The notes under the pieces are model-generated. The model was not told the DNA's origin. It saw only the letters and a list, made by a program, of their open reading frames with translations, and did not search any database. A stretch of 64,000 nt of DNA, from NCBI RefSeq assembly GCF_012911015.1, contig NZ_WVVV01000003.1, positions 111,565-175,564 of the forward strand. The letters run 5' to 3'. Each line of letters begins with the position of its first letter. Within the stretch, counting starts at the first letter, position 1. A program made the position numbers and the translations under genes. The DNA is from Chelativorans sp. ZYF759 (GTDB lineage Bacteria; Pseudomonadota; Alphaproteobacteria; Rhizobiales; Rhizobiaceae). Positions 8,265 through 17,927 of this stretch are shown here, piece by piece.

Positions 8265-8598
8265 AGCCCAACGCTCCTATCCGAGTTCTTGGGTCAGGCC
8301 TTCGTCTGGTGTACCAGCACCGGGCGGAGGCCGATTTCGATTGCGCTCCCCTCGGGAAGCCGCGCCAACCGATCGGGATCTGCTACAGATCTCAAGGCGC
8401 CTGGCGCCGGTATGGTTAATTCACCCCTCCTGCCTGCCGGTCCACGTGGTTTCGATATGGCTGAAGCAATCCCAACTCGCGAAGGTGAGAATACGCCATG
8501 ATTGACGACCATGAGTCTGCACTGCATCCCGAGTTGATCACCCGCCCCTTGACTCTGTGAATTCTTCCTCATTCTGATTTGGAGGTTGAAACTGAAGG
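8265..8598. promoter_or_regulatory. Divergent intergenic region
   Basis: 334 bp between two divergent genes, the PD-(D/E)xK-like protein gene (leftward) and the EVE-HNH gene (rightward). It must hold the promoters of both. I see no convincing gene, and no repeat strong enough to name. Confidence 0.4.
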
Positions 8599-9564
8599 AT
8601 GCATGATCGACTGGTGCGATATTGGTGGGTCAATCATGCGCAGACGGTGCGCCAGGAAATCGCAGGAGGCTATCTCTGGTCTCCCGTCACCGAGGCCAAT
8701 GGTGCGCGCAGTCGCTTCTACGACAATATGCGACTGGCCGGGCCAGGGGACATCGTCCTGTCCTATGCGGACGCCCGAGTCGGGAGAGTCGGCATTGTCG
8801 CCGACTTCGCGATCAGCGCGCCCAAGCCGGAGGAGTTCGGATCAATTGGCGCCTATTGGAACTCGGTGGGATGGCTGCTGCCAGTCCACTGGCTTGAGAG
8901 CGCGCTGTCAGTCCGTCCCAAGGACTTCCTCTCTCAACTAGCTCCACTCCTGCCAGCCTCGCACTCACCGATACAGCCACGGACTGGCAACGGCAATCAG
9001 AAGGCCTATTTGACAGAGGTCGACCGCACTGTGATCGACGTCATCTTGGAAGCTGCAGAACTGCGCCTGTCCGACCTCTTCACCACGCCGAGCAACACAC
9101 TATCCGATTTCGCGGCTACGCTCGATGACCTGGTGGAGCGGCGCATCCTGGAGGATAAGTCGCTAGACCAGACCGTCCGCGAACAGTTGACCCGAGCGCG
9201 CCGTGGCCAAGGTTTGTTCCGGAAACGAGTTCTCGACGTCGAGCCGGTCTGCCGGATCACTGGCATTGAGAAACCCAACCTGCTTGTCGCGAGCCACATC
9301 AAGCCTTGGCGAGCTTGCGGCACAGCCGTGGAACGGCTGGATGGCTTCAACGGCCTGATGCTGGCACCGCACGCGGACTTCCTCTTCGACCGCGGACTGA
9401 TTGGATTCGAGGACGACGGCCGCCCGCTCTTCTCGTCGCGGCTCGAAGACGCGGACGCTGCCAAGCTCGGACTTCACACAGTTCAGCGGCCGCCCCCAAG
9501 GCCGTTTCGTAATGAAAGCAGAGCCTATTTCCAGCACCACCGCAGCGCCGTTTATCTGCCCTGA
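8599..9564 (+). CDS. EVE/PUA-like domain fused to an HNH endonuclease
   Basis: 321 residues. The N-terminus (VRYWWVNHAQTVRQEIAGGY, then SRFYDNMRLAGPGDIVLSY) has the pattern of the EVE/PUA-type domains that lead many HNH restriction proteins and are thought to read modified bases. A helical linker (about 135-210) follows. The C-terminal HNH domain (about 220-285) contains CRITG, ASHIKPW and NGLMLAPHADFLFDRGLI, with the paired His residues expected of the HNH_2 type. The predicted role is cleavage of DNA carrying modified bases. It stands alone and divergent beside the Druantia-like operon, so it may be a separate defence gene or cooperate with the neighbouring cytosine methylation. Confidence 0.85.
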   Translation: MHDRLVRYWWVNHAQTVRQEIAGGYLWSPVTEANGARSRFYDNMRLAGPGDIVLSYADARVGRVGIVADFAISAPKPEEFGSIGAYWNSVGWLLPVHWLESALSVRPKDFLSQLAPLLPASHSPIQPRTGNGNQKAYLTEVDRTVIDVILEAAELRLSDLFTTPSNTLSDFAATLDDLVERRILEDKSLDQTVREQLTRARRGQGLFRKRVLDVEPVCRITGIEKPNLLVASHIKPWRACGTAVERLDGFNGLMLAPHADFLFDRGLIGFEDDGRPLFSSRLEDADAAKLGLHTVQRPPPRPFRNESRAYFQHHRSAVYLP

Positions 9565-9892
9565 GAACCTCTTTCGAGAGTCTCTTAGCCTGAACTCGAG
9601 CGCTGCCTCCTCGAAGTGCGCGAGCACCGCGCCCGCATTGAGCAGCGCCGAGGGTCGCGCGCGGCAGATGGGCGGTCGCTTCGCGAGATCGTCTTCGAAG
9701 ACGAGAAGACCCGGATCGCAGCCGCCGCAGTTCTTTCCGCCCGCCTATCCGAACGCGATCTGCTCTTCGGCGCGAGGTCGCCACTAGTGTCGCTACCTGG
9801 GTCGAAGCCGGGGTGGGTGAGCGCCGATGAGCGCTAAGGGCAGCGCCGCGCTGGTTCGCCTCGCTGGTGCTCCAGGCCCGAGCGTGAGTTTG
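9565..9892. other. Intergenic stretch between convergent HNH and druE genes
   Basis: 328 bp between convergent genes. A short rightward open frame (about 9589-9837) encodes a charged helical segment (REHRARIEQRR) that may be a remnant, but it has no credible start. No clear rho-independent terminator was found. Confidence 0.35.
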
Positions 9893-12800
9893 TTATGCTC
9901 CGTTTCTCACGAGATCGATGGCCGCCAGAGGCCGTCGAGCTAGCTCGAAGGTATCGACCAGAGCGACCTCGTCAGATATTCTGAGGCGCTCTCTCAGCCC
10001 TTCGAGAGACCAGAGAGGATGAACCACGACCGCCCAGCGCGTCCCGTCTCGGTCCACCGTAAAGCTTGGAAGCTTCAGGCTGCCGATCGACCGACGAAGA
10101 CGCCCAGGGACATAGCTCTCCACCTCGTCCGCCATTGCGGCGGCCATCCGCGGCCAGTCCTCAAGTTCGAAATAATCGGAGAAGCGACCGTCCAGGCCGC
10201 ACATGAAACCGGCGTCAGAAAAGGCACGCAGGTACGAGATCCCTAAGCGCCAGTCGAGCAGGCCGTGATAGTTCCGGTTGTCGTAACGCTGCAAACATAG
10301 ATAGCACGACGTGTCGCAGGACTTCCGGTGATCGTGGGTGTCGCTCTTCGCCTCCAATGCGTTGCGCGGCCACGCGTCCCGATCGCTAAGCATGCTGCGG
10401 ATCAGCAAAGGCACCGCACTAGCGCCCGTCTGCAGATGGCGGCAAAAGCCCGAGCCGTTGGCGAGGCTGTCAGCGATCTGGAGGAATGGTCTCATGCCGC
10501 CATCCTGTCCGCTGGCCGAGCGCGGCGCCAGAATCTCAAATTCTTCAGGGGCGACATCAAGATCCAGAGCGGCGCGCTGTACCACCATCTGGGTCGCACT
10601 TATGGCGGCCGCCCGGATGCTGGTGAGTTCCGGCCGGCGCTCGCCGAAGGGCGCGGAATCGATCTCCTTGATCCGCAGCGCCGAGTTAAGGCTGCGCGGC
10701 GAGATCTGGAGAGCGTTCGTTCTCTTCGAAGACGCGAGCCATCCGTGGACGAGCGGATCGCCCGACAGCGTGAAGCGACGATCGTCGACAAGATCGCCCT
10801 GAACAGCCTGGTCGAGCAGCACGGTATCGACCTCTTTGCCGAACACGCGCCGCTTCGGGAAGCCTCTGACGGGCTGCGTGTCGACGACTTCACGCACGGA
10901 AAAGCCGTAGGGTTCGCCCTCAGGGACTTCCGGTCCTGGATTGACGGTGTGGATTTCGGTCGCTTCCTGGAAGTAGACGTCGAAATTCCCGGTCGTATCC
11001 GGATCACGTAGCGTGCCGATGCTCGACAGCTTCAGGCTCCGGCGCCCTCCGACCCTGACGTCGTCCTGACGCGGGGAGAAGTCCGTGCGATATCCCGCCG
11101 GGCTTATGCATGCACGCCGATTTGCCTCGTCGATAGACGAGCCGCAGACGGCGCATTCTGGAAGATCACGTTGCCAGTTGCCGCATGCAGAGCAGTAGCC
11201 GAGGACGTACCTGTCCTTGTACCAGTTGCCGTAGGGCTCGACGTCCGCTTCCTTTTGGAAGGAAAGATCGGGAAGCTCTCCGGTGAAGCCTACGGCGAGA
11301 TGGCGCTCCTTGTCCCGGACGACCACGCTGCCGGGGGCGAAGTCGAAGATCGCCATGTCCTGATCGCGGTCGATCGTGTCCCAGCCATCAAATTCGCCGT
11401 TTCGCTCGCGATTCATCTCGAGATAGAGATTTCGGCTGCGTGTGGGCATTCCGTAGAGCGGGAACAGGCCGGTCTCGGCCATTGCGGACGCCAACCCCGT
11501 GGTTTGGAAGCCGAATTCCTCCTCCATGCCGGCGATGGCACCAAGGAGCGCGTCCCGAGAGACGATTTCCAGCAGACCATCCTCGTCCACCGAACATGAG
11601 GAGGCGAGAAGGCTCGCAAGCTTTCGACGAGCCTCGTCCGTTCGGCCCAAGGCATCCGAGAGGCGGCTCGGCCAATCGTCGTCGGAGGCGAAATAGGTGG
11701 AGCACTTCACGAACTCGCCGTGGAAGTCCCCCGGCACCAGATCGTCGCCCGCCCATTCGTCGCCTGCCTCTCCGCGCAGGAGGTCGAAGGCGGCTATCAT
11801 CCAGAACTTTCGAAGAAGCCTCGCCGGGATGTCGGTCAACCCGTTGGTGAGGAAAGGCGGCGGCGGTGCGTCGCCGGTGATCGCGACAGGGTTCCGGAAG
11901 TAGTGCAGGTCGTGGGACCGGCTGCGGCAGACCGTAAAGACCGAGGAGAACGCCTGGCCACGGCGTCCCGCTCGGCCGACGCGCTGCTGATAATTGAACC
12001 GCTGCGGCGGCATGTTTGCCTGATAGACCGCTTGAAGGGCTCCGATGTCGACACCGACCTCCATCGTCGTCGTGACCGAGAGGAGGTCGATTTCGTGCGC
12101 GCTTCGCCTCAGATCGAAGGCGCCGGCACTCTCGCCTTCTCTGGTGACGAAGATCCCCTTGAACTGCTGGAGGCGTTCGCTCGGATCTCCGGTCTGGCCG
12201 GTCAGTTCCTGGCAGCGCAGGCGGAAGGGTTCACCCGCGCCCTTCATAGCACGGACGACGCGCGAGCCGAGGAAATTGGCGTCCCGCAGTTCATCGACTA
12301 CGCCAGATGCCTTCTGCGTTAGAGGCTCCGCGCAGCGCGTGCATCGTCCGAAGCCCTTGTGGAGGTGAACTCTCGAGCACTTCTCGCAGCGCCAGAACGG
12401 ATCGCCGGTACGCGTCGGGCGAAGGAACAGCTTGCGGACGTCGATCTTGCCGTTGCGATGACCGGCCGCGTCGATCTCCCGCAGGAACTCCTCCACCACG
12501 AGAGCAGCGGCCGCGTCAGTTCCGAAAATGGATCTCGAGAGTTCGCGAACGCGCTGGCTTCTCGCAACGTCCGGCCAGCTATCCCAAGGCTTGGCGTCCT
12601 CGACCTTCATGAACCGGTTCGGCACGATCCTGTACGCATCTCCGAACATCCGGAGCAATGCGTCCTTGCGGTCCAATTCGTCCGTGTAGGCTTGCATCCC
12701 GTAGAAGCTCGGCCAGCCGAGTCCGGTCTCCTCGATCGCGAAGTAGGTCTTGCTGAACAGGAGGTCCGTGGCTTCCGGGCTTTGCTGAAGCTCGAGTTGC

Positions 12801-15760
12801 GAGCGAGCGTCATCGAGATTTTTCGCATCGCTCGCGTCCGTGCTCTGCTTCCAGCGGTAGGTTCCGTCCTCGTGACGATAGAAGTTCTCCTCCCATCGCC
12901 TCTTGCCGAGCAGCCTCCGCTTCGTGTCTGCGCCCTCGATGGGATTGGCACCCAGGCCGACGAGCGTTGAAAGAAGCGGTCTCAGCTTTCCATGCTCGCG
13001 ATCCGCGCCCTCGTTGAACTCGAAGAGGTGCTTGAGGGGGACTGCAACCGGAAAATTTGCGGCATCTCTTCTCCTCTCGAGATCGTTGATACGCTTTCCG
13101 ATCTGCTCAAGGTCGCCCAGACGCTTTTCTGCGAATGCCCTACCCGCTTCTGCCTCGGCCGCCTCGAGCGCGATCACATCGTCTGCGGTGAAGGATTTGC
13201 CCTCTGCGATGCGTTCGGCGTTGATGGCTAGAAGCTCGCGACGGAGGTCTCGTTGGTGCGCCTCTTCCAGTTCCATAGCAAGACTGGCCGAATCCCGCCG
13301 GCTGTCCGAGAATGCGACAAGCTTCCCGTCCTTCCTGTCGCCACCCTGGATCTTGAGGGCTCCGACGAGTTCGCTCGCCAGCAACTGGGAGAACTTGTTG
13401 AAGCCGGTCCGGAAGCTACGGATTGGGGACAGTCTTCCCTCTCGCCGAAGAGCGTTTTCGGACAGTCGTCGGGTCGAGTAGTCCGCGCCGCATTTCGGGC
13501 AGCAGTAGGGAACGGCGGTTCCCGGAGAGTCGTCGAACCGTTTGTGCGTATCCCTGCCGCTGGAACGGTGGGAGAGAAGGTAGCCCGGCACCTGACCGGC
13601 TACCTCGGCGACCGAGACCACGCCGGTTCTTTGATCCAACGAAGCCCTCGTCCAATGGTACTTCGGATCGTCTGGCAAAGGCGCGACAAGGCTCGGCCAG
13701 AACACGGCGTACTCGGCGAAGCTGGAGTCCTCGAACCGGCCGGTCGATGCCGTTTCCGGTAGACTTTCAAGCGCCTGAGGTGTCGGAAGAAGCGACACCT
13801 TGTTGGTCTTCGCCCCGTCGCCGCCGCGACGTCCACCGACGAGGAGCGTACCGCAGGCCTCGCAGTAGAGCATCTCGAAGCGTCGAAGCCGCTCGGCCCC
13901 TTCTCCCGTATCGAAGCCCACGCCGCGCTCGACGTCGGGACTGGCCCACTTGAAGCCCGTGCCCTCGATCACGGTGAGCGAGCCAAACAGCCCCTCCAGG
14001 CTCCGGAAGAAGAAATGTCCGCGAAAGCTAGGAAGCTCGGCAAAGACCCGCTTGGAAGGCCTGAGAGCTTCCGGCACGATCGAGTTCGGCATGTCCGGGA
14101 TCGCGCGAAGCAGCATCAGTCCGCGGACGACGCGAGGATCTTCCGATACGCAGACCTTCTGCGCTATCACCGTCACGGGTGCCGGTCGTTCAGCCAGGAC
14201 TCCTCCGAGAAGCCGGCCCGCGGTCGAAACGGCAGCCTCCAAGGACGCCTGACCCTTCAACCCCGAAAGCCGCTCGGCGGCGGTCGTGACCGCGGCACCG
14301 CATCGTGCGAAATCGATGAATTCCCGATCGAATTCTTCCGCAAGTTCCACCAGAGACGGGGCATCGACTTCCGCCGTGGTCGGGCTGGAGGGCTTGATCG
14401 CCTCGCCCTTCACAATCGACTCCTTCCAGATCTGCTGGACGGGAATCTTCTGTTCCGCTCGCCGGTGAGTGCCGGACGAGCCGAACATGTCCGTCAAATA
14501 CTTCAGGCTGCGCTCGGCGACCGCACCCTCTTCGACAGGCAGCGAAGCGGACGATGCGAGGATGCGAAGCTTGTGGCGGTGCTCAGGTTCGTCCAGACCG
14601 AGCCTCTGTAGAAGGATCCGGACGAGAGCGGATACTTCCGCACCGCCCGAACCGCGGACCAGATGCAGTTCGTCCATCACGAGAAAGAATCTGGCGTCGG
14701 CGTTCCCATGCAGCCACTCGCGAGTCTTTTCGAGAATGCTACGGTCGATCTCACGCGTGAGCAGAGCGCTCATCATCGCCTGGTTGGTCACGAGAATGTC
14801 GGGGGGATAGGCGTACATATCCCATCGGCTGTACATCTCCGCCCCGTCGAGCGACTGGAACAGGTAACGGTTCTCGTCGGCGCCGGGATCCACCGCGAGG
14901 CGGTTCTCGTCGTCCTCTCTGACTCTCGTCTGGAGCGTGTCGATTTCCTGAAGCTTCGCTCGAAGCTCTCGGACCTTCCGCTCCCTCCGCTTCTTCTCGA
15001 AGTCTTCCGCCGGACGCGGGTGTTCGAGGAAGCCCGTAACCGGCGTCGCTCCTGTGTATCTACCGAAGTAGATTCGGTTTCCTGCGAAATGGGCCTCGTG
15101 GACCGAGCGGGCGGCCGGCGAGTCCAATGCCTTCCTCAGCCGTGTCAACTGGTCTTCAACGAGCGCGTTCATCGGATACAAAACGAGAGCCCTGACGGCA
15201 GCAGGTCGGCGTTCGCCGGCGCGCTGGAATGCGAACTTGTTGCCGTCCTCCCACCAGCGCGTCCCCAGTTCACGAGACGGGGCCTGCCACGCGACCGCTT
15301 CCGATGCGATCTGCGCCAGGACCGGCAACATCATCGACTCGGTCTTTCCCGAGCCGGTGCCCGACGTCACGATGCCCGGATGGCCGTCGATCCGTCCTCT
15401 TGCCAGCATCTGCAACTGGTGCGCATACGGCGCATAGGCGCCCACCCGACGGCCTTTCTCATCGAGCACGCTCTCGAAGAGCCCAGAGAGGACGAGATCA
15501 ACGAAGGCACGCCGATGCGCGAGCGGCATGTCACCGAGATACCGGTCACCGGCCGATCCGACGAGTTCGTCGATCTGAGTCTCGGCCGGCTTGTATCGTG
15601 GAACCATCTCGAGAATCGGATCCAGCGAAAGCGTGCCCGGCTTCTCCAGGATCTCCCGGCGGATTCGTGACACCTCGGGATCATCGATCCGGAAGGCGGT
15701 CTCGATATAGGAGATGAGAAACTGTTTCGAGCGCTCGAAGCCGCCGATCGGATCGTACAT
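9893..15760 (-). CDS. druE: DruE-like giant DExH helicase with C-terminal DUF1998 domain
   Basis: 1955 residues. Q-motif-like YAHQLQML at 112-119, Walker A GTGSGKT (134-140), motif II DELH (363-366) and motif VI QRVGRAGRRGQ (1259-1269) define a superfamily 2 helicase. Its two RecA lobes are split by a very long insertion (about 430-1190) with CxxC pairs (CEAC, CPKC, CEKC/CTRC). Further CSAC/CAVC pairs follow the helicase, and the C-terminal zinc signature CDTSCYLCLQRYDNRNYHGL (from 1815) is the DUF1998/MrfA-like zinc-binding motif. Helicase plus DUF1998 in one ~1900-residue chain is the hallmark of DruE of Druantia; DISARM splits them into DrmA and DrmB. Starts 7 bp after druG; last gene of the operon. 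It probably translocates on DNA in anti-phage defence; the mechanism is not evident from sequence. Confidence 0.82.
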   Translation of the reverse strand: MYDPIGGFERSKQFLISYIETAFRIDDPEVSRIRREILEKPGTLSLDPILEMVPRYKPAETQIDELVGSAGDRYLGDMPLAHRRAFVDLVLSGLFESVLDEKGRRVGAYAPYAHQLQMLARGRIDGHPGIVTSGTGSGKTESMMLPVLAQIASEAVAWQAPSRELGTRWWEDGNKFAFQRAGERRPAAVRALVLYPMNALVEDQLTRLRKALDSPAARSVHEAHFAGNRIYFGRYTGATPVTGFLEHPRPAEDFEKKRRERKVRELRAKLQEIDTLQTRVREDDENRLAVDPGADENRYLFQSLDGAEMYSRWDMYAYPPDILVTNQAMMSALLTREIDRSILEKTREWLHGNADARFFLVMDELHLVRGSGGAEVSALVRILLQRLGLDEPEHRHKLRILASSASLPVEEGAVAERSLKYLTDMFGSSGTHRRAEQKIPVQQIWKESIVKGEAIKPSSPTTAEVDAPSLVELAEEFDREFIDFARCGAAVTTAAERLSGLKGQASLEAAVSTAGRLLGGVLAERPAPVTVIAQKVCVSEDPRVVRGLMLLRAIPDMPNSIVPEALRPSKRVFAELPSFRGHFFFRSLEGLFGSLTVIEGTGFKWASPDVERGVGFDTGEGAERLRRFEMLYCEACGTLLVGGRRGGDGAKTNKVSLLPTPQALESLPETASTGRFEDSSFAEYAVFWPSLVAPLPDDPKYHWTRASLDQRTGVVSVAEVAGQVPGYLLSHRSSGRDTHKRFDDSPGTAVPYCCPKCGADYSTRRLSENALRREGRLSPIRSFRTGFNKFSQLLASELVGALKIQGGDRKDGKLVAFSDSRRDSASLAMELEEAHQRDLRRELLAINAERIAEGKSFTADDVIALEAAEAEAGRAFAEKRLGDLEQIGKRINDLERRRDAANFPVAVPLKHLFEFNEGADREHGKLRPLLSTLVGLGANPIEGADTKRRLLGKRRWEENFYRHEDGTYRWKQSTDASDAKNLDDARSQLELQQSPEATDLLFSKTYFAIEETGLGWPSFYGMQAYTDELDRKDALLRMFGDAYRIVPNRFMKVEDAKPWDSWPDVARSQRVRELSRSIFGTDAAAALVVEEFLREIDAAGHRNGKIDVRKLFLRPTRTGDPFWRCEKCSRVHLHKGFGRCTRCAEPLTQKASGVVDELRDANFLGSRVVRAMKGAGEPFRLRCQELTGQTGDPSERLQQFKGIFVTREGESAGAFDLRRSAHEIDLLSVTTTMEVGVDIGALQAVYQANMPPQRFNYQQRVGRAGRRGQAFSSVFTVCRSRSHDLHYFRNPVAITGDAPPPPFLTNGLTDIPARLLRKFWMIAAFDLLRGEAGDEWAGDDLVPGDFHGEFVKCSTYFASDDDWPSRLSDALGRTDEARRKLASLLASSCSVDEDGLLEIVSRDALLGAIAGMEEEFGFQTTGLASAMAETGLFPLYGMPTRSRNLYLEMNRERNGEFDGWDTIDRDQDMAIFDFAPGSVVVRDKERHLAVGFTGELPDLSFQKEADVEPYGNWYKDRYVLGYCSACGNWQRDLPECAVCGSSIDEANRRACISPAGYRTDFSPRQDDVRVGGRRSLKLSSIGTLRDPDTTGNFDVYFQEATEIHTVNPGPEVPEGEPYGFSVREVVDTQPVRGFPKRRVFGKEVDTVLLDQAVQGDLVDDRRFTLSGDPLVHGWLASSKRTNALQISPRSLNSALRIKEIDSAPFGERRPELTSIRAAAISATQMVVQRAALDLDVAPEEFEILAPRSASGQDGGMRPFLQIADSLANGSGFCRHLQTGASAVPLLIRSMLSDRDAWPRNALEAKSDTHDHRKSCDTSCYLCLQRYDNRNYHGLLDWRLGISYLRAFSDAGFMCGLDGRFSDYFELEDWPRMAAAMADEVESYVPGRLRRSIGSLKLPSFTVDRDGTRWAVVVHPLWSLEGLRERLRISDEVALVDTFELARRPLAAIDLVRNGA

Positions 15761-15767
15761 TCGATTT

Positions 15768-17927
15768 TCAGCCTTTCAGGATATTGATCGTTTCCGCGAT
15801 CAGTTCGTCGTCGGATCGTTCCGACCGCCGTTTCCAATGGAGTGCGGCCTCGAATCCTTGCCTGATGTCGTCGGCCTCCAGATCGAGGTACGCGACCGCA
15901 GTTGTGAGGAGCGAATGGCCGTCATGAGCGATCGACGTGTCGAACGCTGATCCGCAGGCCGCTCTGCAAACATTCAGCGCCGCATGCATCAGCCCTTCCG
16001 GAATGATACGAGTTCCGTCCTTCGCGCGCGTCCACTGCATCGACTTGTATGCTTCGGCGTCGGGCAGAGGCGATGTTGGAGCGTCGCCGGATGGTCGGTT
16101 GGCCGTAAGCGGCACTAGATGGTCCCAGAGGGTTTCGGGGATTCCGATCCTTCCGCCGTCCTCGGCCAGTGTAGAGATCACCAGAAGGTTTCGCGGAAGG
16201 GGATAGCCGTCCTTGCGATCGGCGAGCGCCTGCAGCCAGAACTGACACGGCGCGTAGTTGATGTTGCGCAGCAGGACCGGAACTAGAACGTCGGCGTTTT
16301 CCGTCGCCTCCTCGATCGCGTTCCTGAGAGGGGTGAAGAAGTCGCCTTTCCGGCCGACCAGGTCGGCGAACGAAATCATTGTCGGATCGCAGTGAACGAC
16401 GTAGTGTTCTCCGCCGCCCACGGCGTTGCAAATCGCTTCTGCGGCGGCGTCCCGATGAGGCCCGACGAACGTCGGTACGCGCCACGTCATCGAGGCGACG
16501 AACGCGATCACCAGGTCGGCAAACTGCACGTGAGCGTCGTAGGCCCACATTCGCAGACTGCCGGCCCGGTCCTCGGGGTTCGAGGCGCTCGGACGAGATC
16601 TGCGCTCCGTTCTCTCTGTCTCGGCATTTGCCGAAGCGAGCGCAGACGCGATACGCGCTAGCGAACCGGGACCTTCGAGGAGGCGATCGACTATGAGGTC
16701 GATGTCCGGAGACGTCTCGCGCAGCGTACCGCCGGATTCGAGCGAGGAGACGCGGGTCGCGAGATCCACCGCACTCTCTCCGAGGTACGCGATAACGGCC
16801 TCCTCGACGTTGGACTTCATCTCTGCTTTGGCTGATGCCGTGGCGTCGGCATAGGCCCGGCTTCGTTCCCTCGCCAGGGACAGATCGCGTTTCGCGTTCT
16901 CCAGAGCCCGCCGGGCGTCGGCGAGTTCTGCCTCGGCCTCTCGCCGGGGGACGACGAATTCCTCTTCGATATTCACTAGCGCTTCCCGACGGGCGTTCTC
17001 CATCGAGGACCTGAGGTCTTCGGAGAAGGCGGGGTCGTCACGCAAGAGTTTGGGTATCGCTTCGACAACTGGGGTACGGTCCACGATGTCTGCCAGTGTC
17101 GCTTTCGCAACCTCCAACTCGTCGGCGTCGAGCCCCCCCCGTGATAGCGAGCCGACCAGATTCGCGGCTCTCGCCAGAACCTCTCGGTCGCTCGCGTCGA
17201 GTCGTCCGGAGGAAGCCGTCCTCTCCAACAGATCGCGCAGCGCCTGATCCTTTTCCGTTCTAGTCCTGATATCGACGGGGCGGCTCTGGACGCTCGGATC
17301 TTCCATGAAAATTCGCAGACTTCTGCCGGACAGAACTATGTCGTGGTGTCGTCCGGTGAGCGCGAACGCGGGGAAGCGCTCTGTCCGTCGGATCTGTGCG
17401 AAATACCGCCCCGACTGAATCGTAAGCGCGTCGCGTCTCACGAAGAGATCATGGCCGATTCCGAGGTAGTCCGCCTCGATGTCGGAAGGCGCGGAGATTC
17501 CGTCGAGCCGCAGCGTCGAAGCCGGGCTCTCCCCAGAGCGATCGGGAAGGAGGGCGACGACGAGCTTGGAGACGGTGCGGGGGGTACGAGGCGAATCGCC
17601 GTCGGGCAGTGCGAAAGACGCCGACGGCATGGAAACCGACGAATGGAAATGCTTCGTTCCTCCTGGTCGCGCGAGCAGCACCGGCGATTCGGGGGCCGGA
17701 TTTTCGGCCGAAGGCTTCTTCCCCGTGTCGAGTTCGATGTCCCAGAAGGTTCCGGGGCTTTCGTTCTGTAGGACCGAGGATCGAACCGTAAAGGGTGCCG
17801 AGGAAACGAGGCCGTGGTCATTGCCGGAGGCGTCCGACGCGCGGATCGGCTCGACGATCACGGCGTCGAAAGGCGCGCGATCCCGCAGCCTGCAGATTAT
17901 CTTGTTTCTCGGGGTTCTCGTGAGCAT
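15768..17927 (-). CDS. druG: DruG-like protein with coiled coil and a degenerate McrB/MoxR-type AAA+ domain
   Basis: 719 residues from the ATG at 17927, which overlaps druF by 31 bp; in-frame upstream starts (GTG 17960, ATG 18026, ATG 18137) are possible but overlap more. The N-terminal third is beta-rich. A coiled coil (ALENAKRDLSLARERSRAY) lies at about 340-360. The C-terminal ~240 residues follow the layout of McrB/MoxR AAA+ modules: FVGPHRDAAAEAI where a P-loop should be (about 487-499), an HCDP..SFADLVGRKGDF segment, LLRNINYAPCQFW where the DExN Walker B should be (about 552), and LPRNLLVISTLAED. The P-loop GK[ST] and the Walker B acidic pair are both lost, so ATP hydrolysis is unlikely. 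Position between druF and druE matches druG of type II Druantia. Confidence 0.62.
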   Translation of the reverse strand: MLTRTPRNKIICRLRDRAPFDAVIVEPIRASDASGNDHGLVSSAPFTVRSSVLQNESPGTFWDIELDTGKKPSAENPAPESPVLLARPGGTKHFHSSVSMPSASFALPDGDSPRTPRTVSKLVVALLPDRSGESPASTLRLDGISAPSDIEADYLGIGHDLFVRRDALTIQSGRYFAQIRRTERFPAFALTGRHHDIVLSGRSLRIFMEDPSVQSRPVDIRTRTEKDQALRDLLERTASSGRLDASDREVLARAANLVGSLSRGGLDADELEVAKATLADIVDRTPVVEAIPKLLRDDPAFSEDLRSSMENARREALVNIEEEFVVPRREAEAELADARRALENAKRDLSLARERSRAYADATASAKAEMKSNVEEAVIAYLGESAVDLATRVSSLESGGTLRETSPDIDLIVDRLLEGPGSLARIASALASANAETERTERRSRPSASNPEDRAGSLRMWAYDAHVQFADLVIAFVASMTWRVPTFVGPHRDAAAEAICNAVGGGEHYVVHCDPTMISFADLVGRKGDFFTPLRNAIEEATENADVLVPVLLRNINYAPCQFWLQALADRKDGYPLPRNLLVISTLAEDGGRIGIPETLWDHLVPLTANRPSGDAPTSPLPDAEAYKSMQWTRAKDGTRIIPEGLMHAALNVCRAACGSAFDTSIAHDGHSLLTTAVAYLDLEADDIRQGFEAALHWKRRSERSDDELIAETINILKG

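Noticed and set aside
9589..9837. Rightward open frame of about 70-80 codons with charged helical sequence after the HNH gene.
   Set aside because: It has no credible start or ribosome site and no recognised family; it may be a remnant or chance frame in GC-rich DNA.
15229..15717. Long rightward frames antisense to druE and to other GC-rich genes (also about 21388-22830, 25156-26622, 26906-28552, 43762-45990).
   Set aside because: They are mirror frames of clearly conserved genes on the other strand and have no domain or ribosome-site support.
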